From Rhizobium sp. L1K21 (GTDB taxonomy: Bacteria > Pseudomonadota > Alphaproteobacteria > Rhizobiales > Rhizobiaceae), in assembly GCF_024055895.1 (NCBI RefSeq), contig NZ_JAMXLE010000003.1, positions 124,001 to 188,000 on the forward strand: a stretch of 64,000 bases of DNA, in the 5' to 3' direction. Under the pieces are notes generated by a model. That model ran no database searches, was not told the DNA's origin, and saw nothing but the letters and a program-made list of their open reading frames with translations. Each line of letters opens with the position of its first letter. The stretch's first letter is position 1. A program made the position numbers and the translations under genes. Shown piece after piece: positions 1-7,771 of this stretch.

Positions 1-824
1 GGCGCATGCCCATGGTCGCGGGAATTGACCTTGCAGGCACCGTGATCGAATCCGGTTCGGACGACTGGAAGCCGGGCGACAAGGTGATCGTCAACGGCTG
101 GGGGCTTTCTGAAACGGAATGGGGTGCCTATTCGCGCTACCAGCGCGTCAAGCCGGAATGGCTGATCCGTCAACCCGAGGGCTTGAGCCAGAAGGATGCC
201 ATGGCGATCGGCACAGCCGGATATACGGCGGCTCTATGTGTCGAGGCTCTGGAACGATGGGGGTCGATCAAGCCTGGCGAAGGCGATGTTCTGGTGACTG
301 GTGCTGCCGGCGGGGTCGGGTCCGTGGCCATCAGCCTGCTGGCGAACAAGGGCTACCGGGTGACCGCCGCCACGGGACGGCCCGAAACGCATGATTACCT
401 GAAGTCACTCGGCGCGACTGCCTTTGTCGACCGGGCGGAACTGGCTGAAAAAGGAAAGCCGCTGCAAAAGGAAATCTGGAGCGGCGCGGTGGATGCCGTC
501 GGCTCGACAACGCTTGCCAATGTGCTCGCCCAGACGGTCTATGGTGGCGCTGTCGCAGCGTGCGGCCTTGCCGGCGGTGCCGACCTGCCCGCAACGGTGA
601 TGCCGCACATTCTGCGCAGCGTGGCGCTGATCGGCGTCGATTCCGTGATGGCACCGCGCGAGAAGCGACAATCCGCGTGGACGCTTCTCGAAAAGCATCT
701 CGACAAGGTGCATATCGACACGCTGACCATGGCGGTGGAACCGATGTCGAAACTGCCGGAACTGGCCGAGGCCATTATTGCCGGCAAAATCCGCGGCCGT
801 GTCGTGATCGACATGTCGGCCTGA
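1..824 (+). CDS. acuI: Acrylyl-CoA reductase (NADPH), AcuI/YhdH family, 5'-truncated
   Basis: Zinc-free medium-chain dehydrogenase/reductase that reduces acryloyl-CoA to propionyl-CoA with NADPH in the cytoplasm, draining a toxic electrophile. The frame is open to the window edge, so about 50 N-terminal residues lie upstream and the ATG at 6 is internal. Visible hallmarks are GIDLAGTV at the start, the nucleotide-binding VTGAAGGVGS (about residues 97-106 counted from the ATG at 6), the SLGA segment after the Rossmann fold and the family-typical CGLAGGADLPATVMP. The match to E. coli YhdH runs along the whole visible length. A small inverted repeat (GCCTGAC/GTCAGGC, 819-835) overlaps the stop. 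It converges on the next gene. Assignment to the AcuI family is firm; the in vivo substrate is inferred from the family. Confidence 0.9.
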   Translation, partial: RMPMVAGIDLAGTVIESGSDDWKPGDKVIVNGWGLSETEWGAYSRYQRVKPEWLIRQPEGLSQKDAMAIGTAGYTAALCVEALERWGSIKPGEGDVLVTGAAGGVGSVAISLLANKGYRVTAATGRPETHDYLKSLGATAFVDRAELAEKGKPLQKEIWSGAVDAVGSTTLANVLAQTVYGGAVAACGLAGGADLPATVMPHILRSVALIGVDSVMAPREKRQSAWTLLEKHLDKVHIDTLTMAVEPMSKLPELAEAIIAGKIRGRVVIDMSA

Positions 825-859
825 CAGCGTCAGGCCTGACCGGCTGACATAGACGTGCC

Positions 860-1339
860 TTAGCCGCGCCGGGCAGCCTCGATGGCTGCGATATCGATCT
901 TGTTCATGTCCATCATGGCTTCAAAGACACGCCTGGTTTCCTCACCGCCGGCTGCCAAAGCGACCGTCAGCACCCGCGGCATGATCTGCCAGGAAAGCCC
1001 CCATTTATCCTTGCACCAGCCACGAGTGCCCTCCTGTCCGCCATTGTCAACGATGGCATTCCAGTAGCGGTCGGTTTCCTCCTGGCTGTCGGTCGTAACC
1101 CGAAACGAGAAGGCTTCACTTTGCGGGAAAACCGGGCCACCATTCAAGCCCATGCAGTGCGTACCCAAAACGGTGAAATGCACCACCAGCAGATCGCCCT
1201 GCTTGCCACCGGGATAGTTACTCGGCGCATGAAATATGGAATCAACCGAACTGTTGGGAAACGTATCGGCATAAAATTGAGCAGCAGCCTCGGCGTCTTT
1301 GCTGAACCAGAGGCAAATGCAGTTCTTCGGAACGTCCAT
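860..1339 (-). CDS. VOC/PhnB-like glyoxalase-fold protein
   Basis: A 159-residue protein of the PhnB-like VOC superfamily (betaalphabetabetabeta modules, '3-demethylubiquinone methyltransferase-like' in older annotation). The opening NCICLWFSKDAEAAAQFY, the FTVLGTHCMGLNGGP strand and the closing WGLSWQIMP are typical. Start chosen at the ATG at 1339 because GAAGGAACGAAG precedes it; the frame extends 34 codons upstream without recognisable sequence. No catalytic function can be deduced: family members are mostly uncharacterised and this one has no functionally linked neighbour. The 280 bases up to the next gene hold no recognisable gene. Confidence 0.8.
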   Translation of the reverse strand: MDVPKNCICLWFSKDAEAAAQFYADTFPNSSVDSIFHAPSNYPGGKQGDLLVVHFTVLGTHCMGLNGGPVFPQSEAFSFRVTTDSQEETDRYWNAIVDNGGQEGTRGWCKDKWGLSWQIMPRVLTVALAAGGEETRRVFEAMMDMNKIDIAAIEAARRG

Positions 1340-1619
1340 CTTCGTTCCTTCCTTCTGTTGTTTGCATTTGACCTCAAGAAGAGGAATATCCTCAAAAGCC
1401 GCCTCTCCACAACTGCCGATTTCGCATTGAGGCCAAGGCATAAGGCCGCAGCCTCCTCAACGTCCTGCCGCATAGGTGTTTCTGAAGCCATGCGCTGGGT
1501 GCACATCTCCAATGCACCTATTGAACGTTTTGCCAAAGCGGCATAGTTCAGACGTACCGTTTGCCGCCAGACAGCGCGATAAGCGACCTTGAAATGCTTA
1601 ATAACCGGCAGGGGACGAA

Positions 1620-2903
1620 ATGCCCATCGCAACGCTTGAAACGGCACGCATAGCCATCATCGGCCTCGGCTATGTCGGACTTCCCCTCGCCGTGGAATTC
1701 GGCAAGACCTTTTCCGTTGTCGGTTTCGATGTCAAAGACGAGCGCATTGCGCAACTGCGCGCGGGCGCAGACAGCACGCTGGAAGTGTCTGCCGAAGAGC
1801 TGCATGCGGCTGCGCATCTCACATTTTCTTCAAACCCTGACGATCTGAAGTCGTGCAACACGTTCATTGTGACCGTGCCGACACCCATCGATGCCTACAA
1901 GCGGCCTGACCTGACCCCTTTGCTGAAAGCCAGCCGCACCATTGGCGGCGTGCTGAAAGCAGGCGATATCGTGATTTATGAATCGACGGTCTATCCCGGC
2001 GCGACTGAAGAAGACTGTGCGCCGGTGCTGGAAGAGGTCTCAGGGCTCAAGCGCAATGTGGACTTCTACCTCGGCTACAGTCCCGAGCGGATCAACCCCG
2101 GCGACAAGGAACACCGGCTGCCGACGATTCCGAAAGTGACCGCGGGCTCAACGCCGCAGGCCGCCGACTTCGTGGATGCGCTCTACGCTTCCATCGTGAA
2201 GGCCGGAACCCACAGGGCACCCAGCATCAAGGTTGCCGAGGCTGCGAAGGTGATCGAAAACACCCAGCGCGATCTCAATATCGCACTCATCAATGAGCTG
2301 GCGATTATCTTCAACAGACTGGATATCGACACGGAAGCGGTTTTGAAGGCGGCGGGAACCAAATGGAATTTCCTGCCCTTCCGCCCCGGCCTGGTGGGCG
2401 GCCACTGCATCGGCGTCGATCCCTACTACCTGACGCACAAGGCGCAGGCGATCGGTTATCACCCCGAAATTATTCTGGCCGGCCGGCGTCTGAATGACGG
2501 CATGGGCTCCTATGTCGTCTCGCAGCTGGTAAAGACCATGGCGCGCAAGAACATCCCGGTCAGCGGCGCACGTGTTCTGGTCATGGGCCTGACATTCAAG
2601 GAAAACTGCCCGGATTTGCGCAATTCCCGCGTGATCGACATTATTGCAGAGCTGAAAGACTACAGCAGTGCGATCGATGTCTTCGATCCCTGGGTTGATC
2701 CCGAAGAAGCGCTTGGGGAATATGGCGTAAGTCCAATTGTTGAACCGGAAACCGGTGCTTATGACGCGATTATTCTGGCCGTGGGACACAAGGCCTTTCA
2801 GGATATGGGCGCCGACCGCATCCGCAGCTTCGGCAAGGGCGCACACATCCTTTATGACCTGAAATACCTGTTCAACGAGGATGAAACCGACTTGAGACTG
2901 TAA
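1620..2903 (+). CDS. tviB: UDP-N-acetylhexosamine 6-dehydrogenase, TviB/WbpA-type
   Basis: Cytoplasmic NAD-dependent four-electron oxidation of a UDP-HexNAc to the corresponding uronic acid, a precursor for acidic polysaccharides. The 427-residue length fits the family. Visible are the Rossmann motif IGLGYVGLP (residues 14-22), VTVPTPID (84-91), SPERINPG (154-161), the catalytic-cysteine loop [12 protein letters not shown] (Cys263), and the C-terminal [14 protein letters not shown]. The closest family is Vi-antigen TviB/WbpO/WbpA rather than the shorter UDP-glucose dehydrogenase Ugd, because of YKRPDLTPL and [13 protein letters not shown] strong AGGGGA site precedes the ATG. It stands 233 bases before two glycosyltransferase genes on the same strand. 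Whether the substrate is UDP-GlcNAc or UDP-GalNAc cannot be read from sequence. Confidence 0.87.
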   Translation: MPIATLETARIAIIGLGYVGLPLAVEFGKTFSVVGFDVKDERIAQLRAGADSTLEVSAEELHAAAHLTFSSNPDDLKSCNTFIVTVPTPIDAYKRPDLTPLLKASRTIGGVLKAGDIVIYESTVYPGATEEDCAPVLEEVSGLKRNVDFYLGYSPERINPGDKEHRLPTIPKVTAGSTPQAADFVDALYASIVKAGTHRAPSIKVAEAAKVIENTQRDLNIALINELAIIFNRLDIDTEAVLKAAGTKWNFLPFRPGLVGGHCIGVDPYYLTHKAQAIGYHPEIILAGRRLNDGMGSYVVSQLVKTMARKNIPVSGARVLVMGLTFKENCPDLRNSRVIDIIAELKDYSSAIDVFDPWVDPEEALGEYGVSPIVEPETGAYDAIILAVGHKAFQDMGADRIRSFGKGAHILYDLKYLFNEDETDLRL

Positions 2904-3136
2904 ACCCGGTGACACGTGCAAAGCGTGTTTTCCAACGCGCTGTTTGGCGAAGAACCGTCTGCGAGACTGCGCCAAAAGGTAACAGGACTTTTCGACGTTC
3001 AAAAAAACGTGACAAACTTCGGTGTAATGTAACCTGGAACTTTAATTCTTCGCTATGAAAGCTCAAAAAAGGCGTTTATTGGAAGCTACAGGCTTTTGTC
3101 GCGACGTTGATGAATTTGACGACAGAAAGATATTTG

Positions 3137-4333
3137 ATGCGAGTTCTTTTATACAGCCATGACACATTCGGTCTTGGCCACCTACGTCGATCCAGAACAA
3201 TTGCGCACGCATTGACTGCACGCTTTCCGACCGCCGAGATTGCGATCGTCACCGGTTCGCCGTTTGCGGGGACGTTCAATTTTCACGATCACATCATCTA
3301 TCTGCAGATACCGCCGGTCACGAAGCGATCCGACGGGACCTATACGTCTATGGAAGCCGGTGTTGCGCTTGACTACACCGTTGGCCTGCGCACGCAAGCC
3401 ATTGTCGATTTCATGACCGACTGGAAGCCGGACCTCTTCATCGTCGACAAGGAGCCGCTCGGCTTCCGCCACGAACTCGTGACCGCGCTTGAAATTGCGA
3501 AAGAGCGCCGCATCAAGGTTGTCCTTGGCCTGCGCGATGTTCTCGATTCGCCCAACATCCTGCAGGAAGAATGGGAGCGGAAGGGGATTTTCGGCAAGCT
3601 CGAACATTTCTACGATGAGATCTGGATCTATGGCCCAGCCTCCTTTTATGACCCGCTGCAGAAGCTCCCGCTTGGCAAAGACGTGCACGACAAGATGGTC
3701 TATACCGGCTTTCTGGACCGCAAGCACGATCCCTTTCCCGATGACGATGGCGCGCCCAAGAAGCATGTCTTTGACGACTATATTCTGGTGACCGTTGGCG
3801 GCGGTGGCGATGGTTATCTGCTGATGAAATCGGTCATCAACATGGTGAAGACCCACCCCTCAGACAAGAACAATTATCTGATGGTGCTCGGCCCCTTTAT
3901 GGGGCGGACAGAGGGTGAAGAGTTGCGCGGCGATGCGGCCGGCATTTCCAATATCGAGATCATAGACTTCGATCCGGAGCTTGAAGACTACGTTGAACGA
4001 GCCCGGGCCATCATCGGCATGTGCGGCTACAACACGTTCTGCGAGGTTCTGACCTTTGACAAGCCGGCCATGTATGTGCCGCGCTCGGTGCCACGGCTGG
4101 AACAGCAGATCCGCAGCTACCGGGCAGCCTCCATGGGCTGGTCGTCGGTTCTGGAAGCCAGCGAGGCACAGAACCCGGAAGTGCTCTACAATGCCGTGGA
4201 GACGCTTTTGACCCGCAAGCCACCGTCTGCCGCCCATTACCAACCGGACATGGCAGGCCTCGACACGATCTGCGAACGGGTTGAGGCATTGGTACCCGAT
4301 ATCCGCCGGAACAATGTTATTCGAATGAGCTGA
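3137..4333 (+). CDS. Glycosyltransferase, GT28/MurG-like superfamily
   Basis: A GT-B fold glycosyltransferase of 398 residues. The N-terminal HDTFGLGHLRRS is the acceptor-side loop seen in MurG-like and macroside-type transferases, followed by FIVDKEPLGF and VVLGLRDVLDSP. The C-terminal donor domain has VTVGGGGDGYLL and a MCGYNTFCEVLTFDKPAMYVP-type sugar-nucleotide site. The ATG at 3137 was chosen over upstream starts because conserved sequence begins there and AGAAAG precedes it. It lies 4 bases ahead of a GT4 gene, so the two are cotranscribed. It is a paralog of the gene ending at 16161, with the same motifs in the same order. Donor and acceptor are unknown; context suggests use of the uronic acid made by the upstream dehydrogenase. 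Confidence 0.82.
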   Translation: MRVLLYSHDTFGLGHLRRSRTIAHALTARFPTAEIAIVTGSPFAGTFNFHDHIIYLQIPPVTKRSDGTYTSMEAGVALDYTVGLRTQAIVDFMTDWKPDLFIVDKEPLGFRHELVTALEIAKERRIKVVLGLRDVLDSPNILQEEWERKGIFGKLEHFYDEIWIYGPASFYDPLQKLPLGKDVHDKMVYTGFLDRKHDPFPDDDGAPKKHVFDDYILVTVGGGGDGYLLMKSVINMVKTHPSDKNNYLMVLGPFMGRTEGEELRGDAAGISNIEIIDFDPELEDYVERARAIIGMCGYNTFCEVLTFDKPAMYVPRSVPRLEQQIRSYRAASMGWSSVLEASEAQNPEVLYNAVETLLTRKPPSAAHYQPDMAGLDTICERVEALVPDIRRNNVIRMS

Positions 4334-4337
4334 CATA

Positions 4338-5576
4338 ATGGACGACAAACTGATCGTCCTTGTGCTCAAGGGATATCCGCGCCTGTCTGAAACATTCATC
4401 GCGCAGGAAATTCATTCCCTTGAGCAGAAGGGCTTCCGCATTCACATCGTGTCGCTTCGCCGGCCCAATCACCGCAAGCGTCATCCGGTTCACGAGATGA
4501 TCAAGGCTCCGGTCACCTATCTGCCTGAATATCTCTATCAGGAGCCGATGCGGGTGTTTCGTGGCTGGCTTTCAGCGCGCAGGCTACCCGGTTATCGCAA
4601 GGCACTGAAAAGTTTCCTCAAGGATGCCTGGCGCGAACGAACGCCCAACCGGTTTCGCCGTTTCGGGCAGGCGCTGGTGCTGGCCGCCGAGTTTCCGGAA
4701 GGCGGCAAGCTGCTCTACAGCCATTTCATCCACACACCATCATCCGTGACGCGCTATGCAGCCGAGATGCTGGGCATTCACTGGACAGCGTCTGCGCATG
4801 CCAAGGACATCTGGACGATCCCTGACTGGGAGCTGAAGGAGAAGCTCGACAGTCTCGACTGGATCGTGACCTGTACAAGTTCCGGACGCGATCATCTGGC
4901 CGAACTGGCCAGCGACAGAAGCAAAGTCAATCTTGCCTATCACGGGCTCGACCTCGAGCGCTTCTCCTCATCCGCGCGTGTTGAAAGTATACGTGACGGG
5001 ATAACCGGCGGCCCGGTGCAGATCCTGACCGTTGCGCGCGCGGTGGAAAAGAAGGGGCTCGACACGTTGATTGACGCGCTTGCCCTTCTGCCACCCGACC
5101 TGCAATGGCAGTGGCGCCATGTGGGCGTTGGCGAAGACTGGGAAAAGATCAAGCACTATGCCGCTGAACGCGGGATTGCCGAGAAGGTGGCGTTTCTGGG
5201 CGAGATGGCGCAGGCGGAAGTGATTGGCGAATATATGAATGCCGACCTCTTCGCCCTGCCCTGTCGCGTGGCAAGCTCGGGCGACCGAGACGGATTGCCC
5301 AATGTGCTGGTGGAGGCGCAAAACACCGGCCTGATGTGCGTTTCGACAACGGTTTCCGGCGTGCCGGAACTGATTGAGGACGGGCGAAACGGCCTGCTGG
5401 TGCCTCAGAACGATGCCATAAGCCTTGCGGCCGCACTCGAAAAAGCCATTCGCAATCCGAAGATGCGCGCCGAGATGGGCCGCATCGGCAGCGAGATTGT
5501 GGCGCGCGATTTTGAGCATGAAGCCTCGATCAAGCCGCTGGTGAAGCTGTTGCAGACCTCCCTCGACAAGGCTTGA
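4338..5576 (+). CDS. Glycosyltransferase family 4 (WcaL-like)
   Basis: A retaining GT-B glycosyltransferase of 412 residues. The opening LKGYPRLSETFIAQEI is characteristic of the colanic-acid WcaL/AmsK group. The Rossmann donor half has VARAVEKKGLDTLIDAL, and the nucleotide-sugar site has SSGDRDGLPNVLVEAQ with the EX7E-type acidic pattern. The ATG sits 4 bases after the stop of the GT28-like gene with only a weak ribosome site, which suggests translational coupling. It converges on the ABC permease gene, and a 9-bp hairpin separates them. The sugar added cannot be deduced. Together with the upstream gene it forms one of two GT28-like plus GT4 pairs in the window. Confidence 0.85.
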   Translation: MDDKLIVLVLKGYPRLSETFIAQEIHSLEQKGFRIHIVSLRRPNHRKRHPVHEMIKAPVTYLPEYLYQEPMRVFRGWLSARRLPGYRKALKSFLKDAWRERTPNRFRRFGQALVLAAEFPEGGKLLYSHFIHTPSSVTRYAAEMLGIHWTASAHAKDIWTIPDWELKEKLDSLDWIVTCTSSGRDHLAELASDRSKVNLAYHGLDLERFSSSARVESIRDGITGGPVQILTVARAVEKKGLDTLIDALALLPPDLQWQWRHVGVGEDWEKIKHYAAERGIAEKVAFLGEMAQAEVIGEYMNADLFALPCRVASSGDRDGLPNVLVEAQNTGLMCVSTTVSGVPELIEDGRNGLLVPQNDAISLAAALEKAIRNPKMRAEMGRIGSEIVARDFEHEASIKPLVKLLQTSLDKA

Positions 5577-5588
5577 AGCGCCAAATGA

Positions 5589-5615
5589 CAGCCGATCATG
5601 AATAAGGATCGGCTG
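5589..5615. terminator. Bidirectional hairpin between convergent genes
   Basis: Perfect 9-bp inverted repeat CAGCCGATC / GATCGGCTG with a 9-base loop, overlapping the stop of the minus-strand permease and lying 13 bases after the plus-strand glycosyltransferase. No long U-run follows on either side, so termination strength is uncertain. Confidence 0.5.
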
Positions 5616-6771
5616 CATCACGCAATCCATCGCCCATGAAGTTGAAGGCGAGGATGACGAGTACGACCGGGATGACCGGAATGATCAGCCACGGATAGAT
5701 CACCACGACGTTAATATTCTGCGCCTCGTTGAGCAGCACGCCCCAGCTTGTGACCGGCGGGCGCAGACCGAGGCCGAGGAAGCTGAGCGCCGTTTCGCCC
5801 AGGATCATGTTGGGAATGGTCAGCGTTGCCGAGGCAATAAGGTGGCTCATGAAACCCGGTATGAGGTGACGCCCGATGATGCGCTGCGGGCTTGCGCCCT
5901 GTAGCTCTGCGGCAAGAACATAGTCTTCCTCGCGCAAAGACAGGAGCTTGGAGCGCACCGCGCGCGCCAGTCCCGTCCAGTCGAGAAGGGCAAGCACGAT
6001 GGAAATGGCGAAATAAACGAGAACCGGGCTCCAGTTGACCGGAATGATGGCCGCAATGGCAAGCCAGAGCGGAATGCTTGGAATGCTCTGCAGAACCTCG
6101 ATGATGCGCTGAACGACGAGATCGACCCAGCCACCGTAATAACCGGCAAGCCCGCCGATCACCAATCCCAACACAAAGCTGATCGCAACGCCGATGAGAC
6201 CGATGGTCAGCGATATGCGCGTGCCATAGATGATGCGCGAAAGCATATCGCGGCCAAGCCGGTCGGTTCCCAGAAGAAACACCGTTCCCGGTTTATCGAC
6301 ACAGAAGAGATGCCGGTTGGCTTCAAACAGTCCCCAGAACTGATAGCTGTCGCCCTCACAGAAGAACTTGAGCTTGTAAATATGTGACCTGTCCTCGGGA
6401 TATTCGCGTTTCAGCGTTTCCATATCGAGACCATATGTCGTGTCATAGACAAACGGACCGATGAACTCTCCCTCGTGGAAAAGGTGCACCGATTGCGGCG
6501 GCTGGTAGATATGCCGGATGTGGCGATTGTTGAGATTATAGGGTGCCAGAAACTCGCTGAAGAGCACCGAAACATACATGATGCCCAAAAAGATCGCGCA
6601 ACCGACAGCAACCTTGTGCAGCTTGAATTTCCACCACATCAACCGCTTTTGTGAGGCGAGATAGTAGTCTTTCTGCTCGGTATTCAGCGTTTCGATCGAC
6701 AAGGGATCGAAAGGTGCGGCAGACACAAAATGGCCGATCTTCTCGCCATCGGCAGGCAACGGGCTTTTCAT
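5596..6771 (-). CDS. ABC transporter permease, OppC-like, with long periplasmic insert
   Basis: Inner-membrane permease of a family-5 (peptide/oligosaccharide) ABC importer, 391 residues. TM1 is around residues 52-72 (KVAVGCAIFLGIMYVSVLF). A soluble stretch of roughly 90 residues (about 75-165) containing FCEGDSYQFWGLFEANRH and LLGTDRLGRDML precedes the five-helix core. The coupling-helix region is ELQGASPQRIIGRHLIP and the end is GDGLRDAADPYS. E. coli OppC is about 300 residues, so the insert is the main oddity; long loops of this sort occur in YejE-like and rhizobial relatives. The start overlaps the upstream permease stop by 4 bases (ATGA). Last gene of the operon. Confidence 0.88.
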   Translation of the reverse strand: MKSPLPADGEKIGHFVSAAPFDPLSIETLNTEQKDYYLASQKRLMWWKFKLHKVAVGCAIFLGIMYVSVLFSEFLAPYNLNNRHIRHIYQPPQSVHLFHEGEFIGPFVYDTTYGLDMETLKREYPEDRSHIYKLKFFCEGDSYQFWGLFEANRHLFCVDKPGTVFLLGTDRLGRDMLSRIIYGTRISLTIGLIGVAISFVLGLVIGGLAGYYGGWVDLVVQRIIEVLQSIPSIPLWLAIAAIIPVNWSPVLVYFAISIVLALLDWTGLARAVRSKLLSLREEDYVLAAELQGASPQRIIGRHLIPGFMSHLIASATLTIPNMILGETALSFLGLGLRPPVTSWGVLLNEAQNINVVVIYPWLIIPVIPVVLVILAFNFMGDGLRDAADPYS

Positions 6772-7766
6772 CGGGTACGCCCTCCGCTCAAGCGAATTCT
6801 CGGATCAAGAAGCGTGAGCGCGATATCGGAAATCAAAACGCCGATCACGGTCAAAACCGCAAGGATCATCAGGAAGGAACCGGCCAGATACATATCCTGG
6901 CTTTTCAGCGCGCGAATGAGCAGCGGGCCAGTCGTTTCCAAAGAGAGGACGATGGCCACGACTTCTGCCCCGGAAATGACCGAGGGCAGAATGCTGCCAA
7001 TATCGGCGATGAAGAAATTGAGCGACATGCGCAACGGATATTTGACCAGCGCGCGGAAGGGCGGCACGCCCTTGGCGCGGGCAGTGATGACATATTGCTT
7101 TTGCAGTTCATCCAGAAGGTTGGCCCGCAAGCGGCGGATCATGGCCGCCGTTCCCGCCGTTCCAATCACGATCACGGGAATGATGAGGTGCTGGAGAATG
7201 GAGACGAATTTATCCCAGCTCATCGGCTCGCCCAGATATTGCTGATCCATGAGATGGCCGATGGAAATGCCGAACCATCGGTTGGCGAGATACATGAGGA
7301 TGAGCGCCAGAAGAAAGTTCGGCGTTGCAAGACCCAGCAGGCCAACAAATGTCAGGCCGTAATCGCCCCAGGAATATTTATGCGTGGCCGAATAAACGCC
7401 GATCGGAAAAGCAACCAGCCAGGTGAAGACAATGGTGACGAAGGAGACCAGCATGGTGAGATAGACGCGGCTTCCAATCACCTCCGTGACCGGCAATTCA
7501 TATTCGAAAGAATAGCCGAAATCGCCATGGAGCATGCCTACAACCCAGTCGAAATAGCGCTCGACAACGGGCTTGTCGAAACCATAGGTCTCTTTCATGA
7601 ACTCGATTTTGGCTGGATCAACCGTTTCGCCAAGGGCTTCCTGTTCAGCGAGATAAGTCTCGAAATAATTGCCCGGCGGCAGCTCGATAATCGTGAAAAT
7701 GAGCATGCTGATGAGGATCAGCGTGGGGACGGCGGTGGCAAGGCGGAAGAGCACATATCTGAACAT
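6768..7766 (-). CDS. ABC transporter permease, OppB-like
   Basis: Inner-membrane permease partner, 332 residues. MFRYVLFRLATAVPTLILIS is the typical OppB first helix. The core has RRLRANLLDELQKQYVITAR and AKGVPPFRALVKYPLR, the EAA coupling loop that contacts the ATPase, then GAEVVAIVLSLETTGPLL. The ATG at 7766 begins the conserved helix; the 77 codons of open frame before it overlap the binding-protein gene and carry no family sequence. It lies 5 bases after the binding-protein gene and overlaps the next permease by 4 bases, so the operon is tightly packed. Confidence 0.9.
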   Translation of the reverse strand: MFRYVLFRLATAVPTLILISMLIFTIIELPPGNYFETYLAEQEALGETVDPAKIEFMKETYGFDKPVVERYFDWVVGMLHGDFGYSFEYELPVTEVIGSRVYLTMLVSFVTIVFTWLVAFPIGVYSATHKYSWGDYGLTFVGLLGLATPNFLLALILMYLANRWFGISIGHLMDQQYLGEPMSWDKFVSILQHLIIPVIVIGTAGTAAMIRRLRANLLDELQKQYVITARAKGVPPFRALVKYPLRMSLNFFIADIGSILPSVISGAEVVAIVLSLETTGPLLIRALKSQDMYLAGSFLMILAVLTVIGVLISDIALTLLDPRIRLSGGRTR

Positions 7767-7771
7767 GGAAC

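Noticed and set aside
2943-2976. Hairpin TTTGGCG/CGCCAAA between the dehydrogenase and glycosyltransferase genes
   Set aside because: Seven-bp stem with an inner GTCT/AGAC pair but no U-run and no riboswitch-like architecture. Left unassigned.
3137-4333. MurG (peptidoglycan glycosyltransferase)
   Set aside because: Shares the fold and a GHxxR loop, but lacks MurG's glycine-rich GGTGGH loop and sits in a glycan cluster with a paralog nearby.
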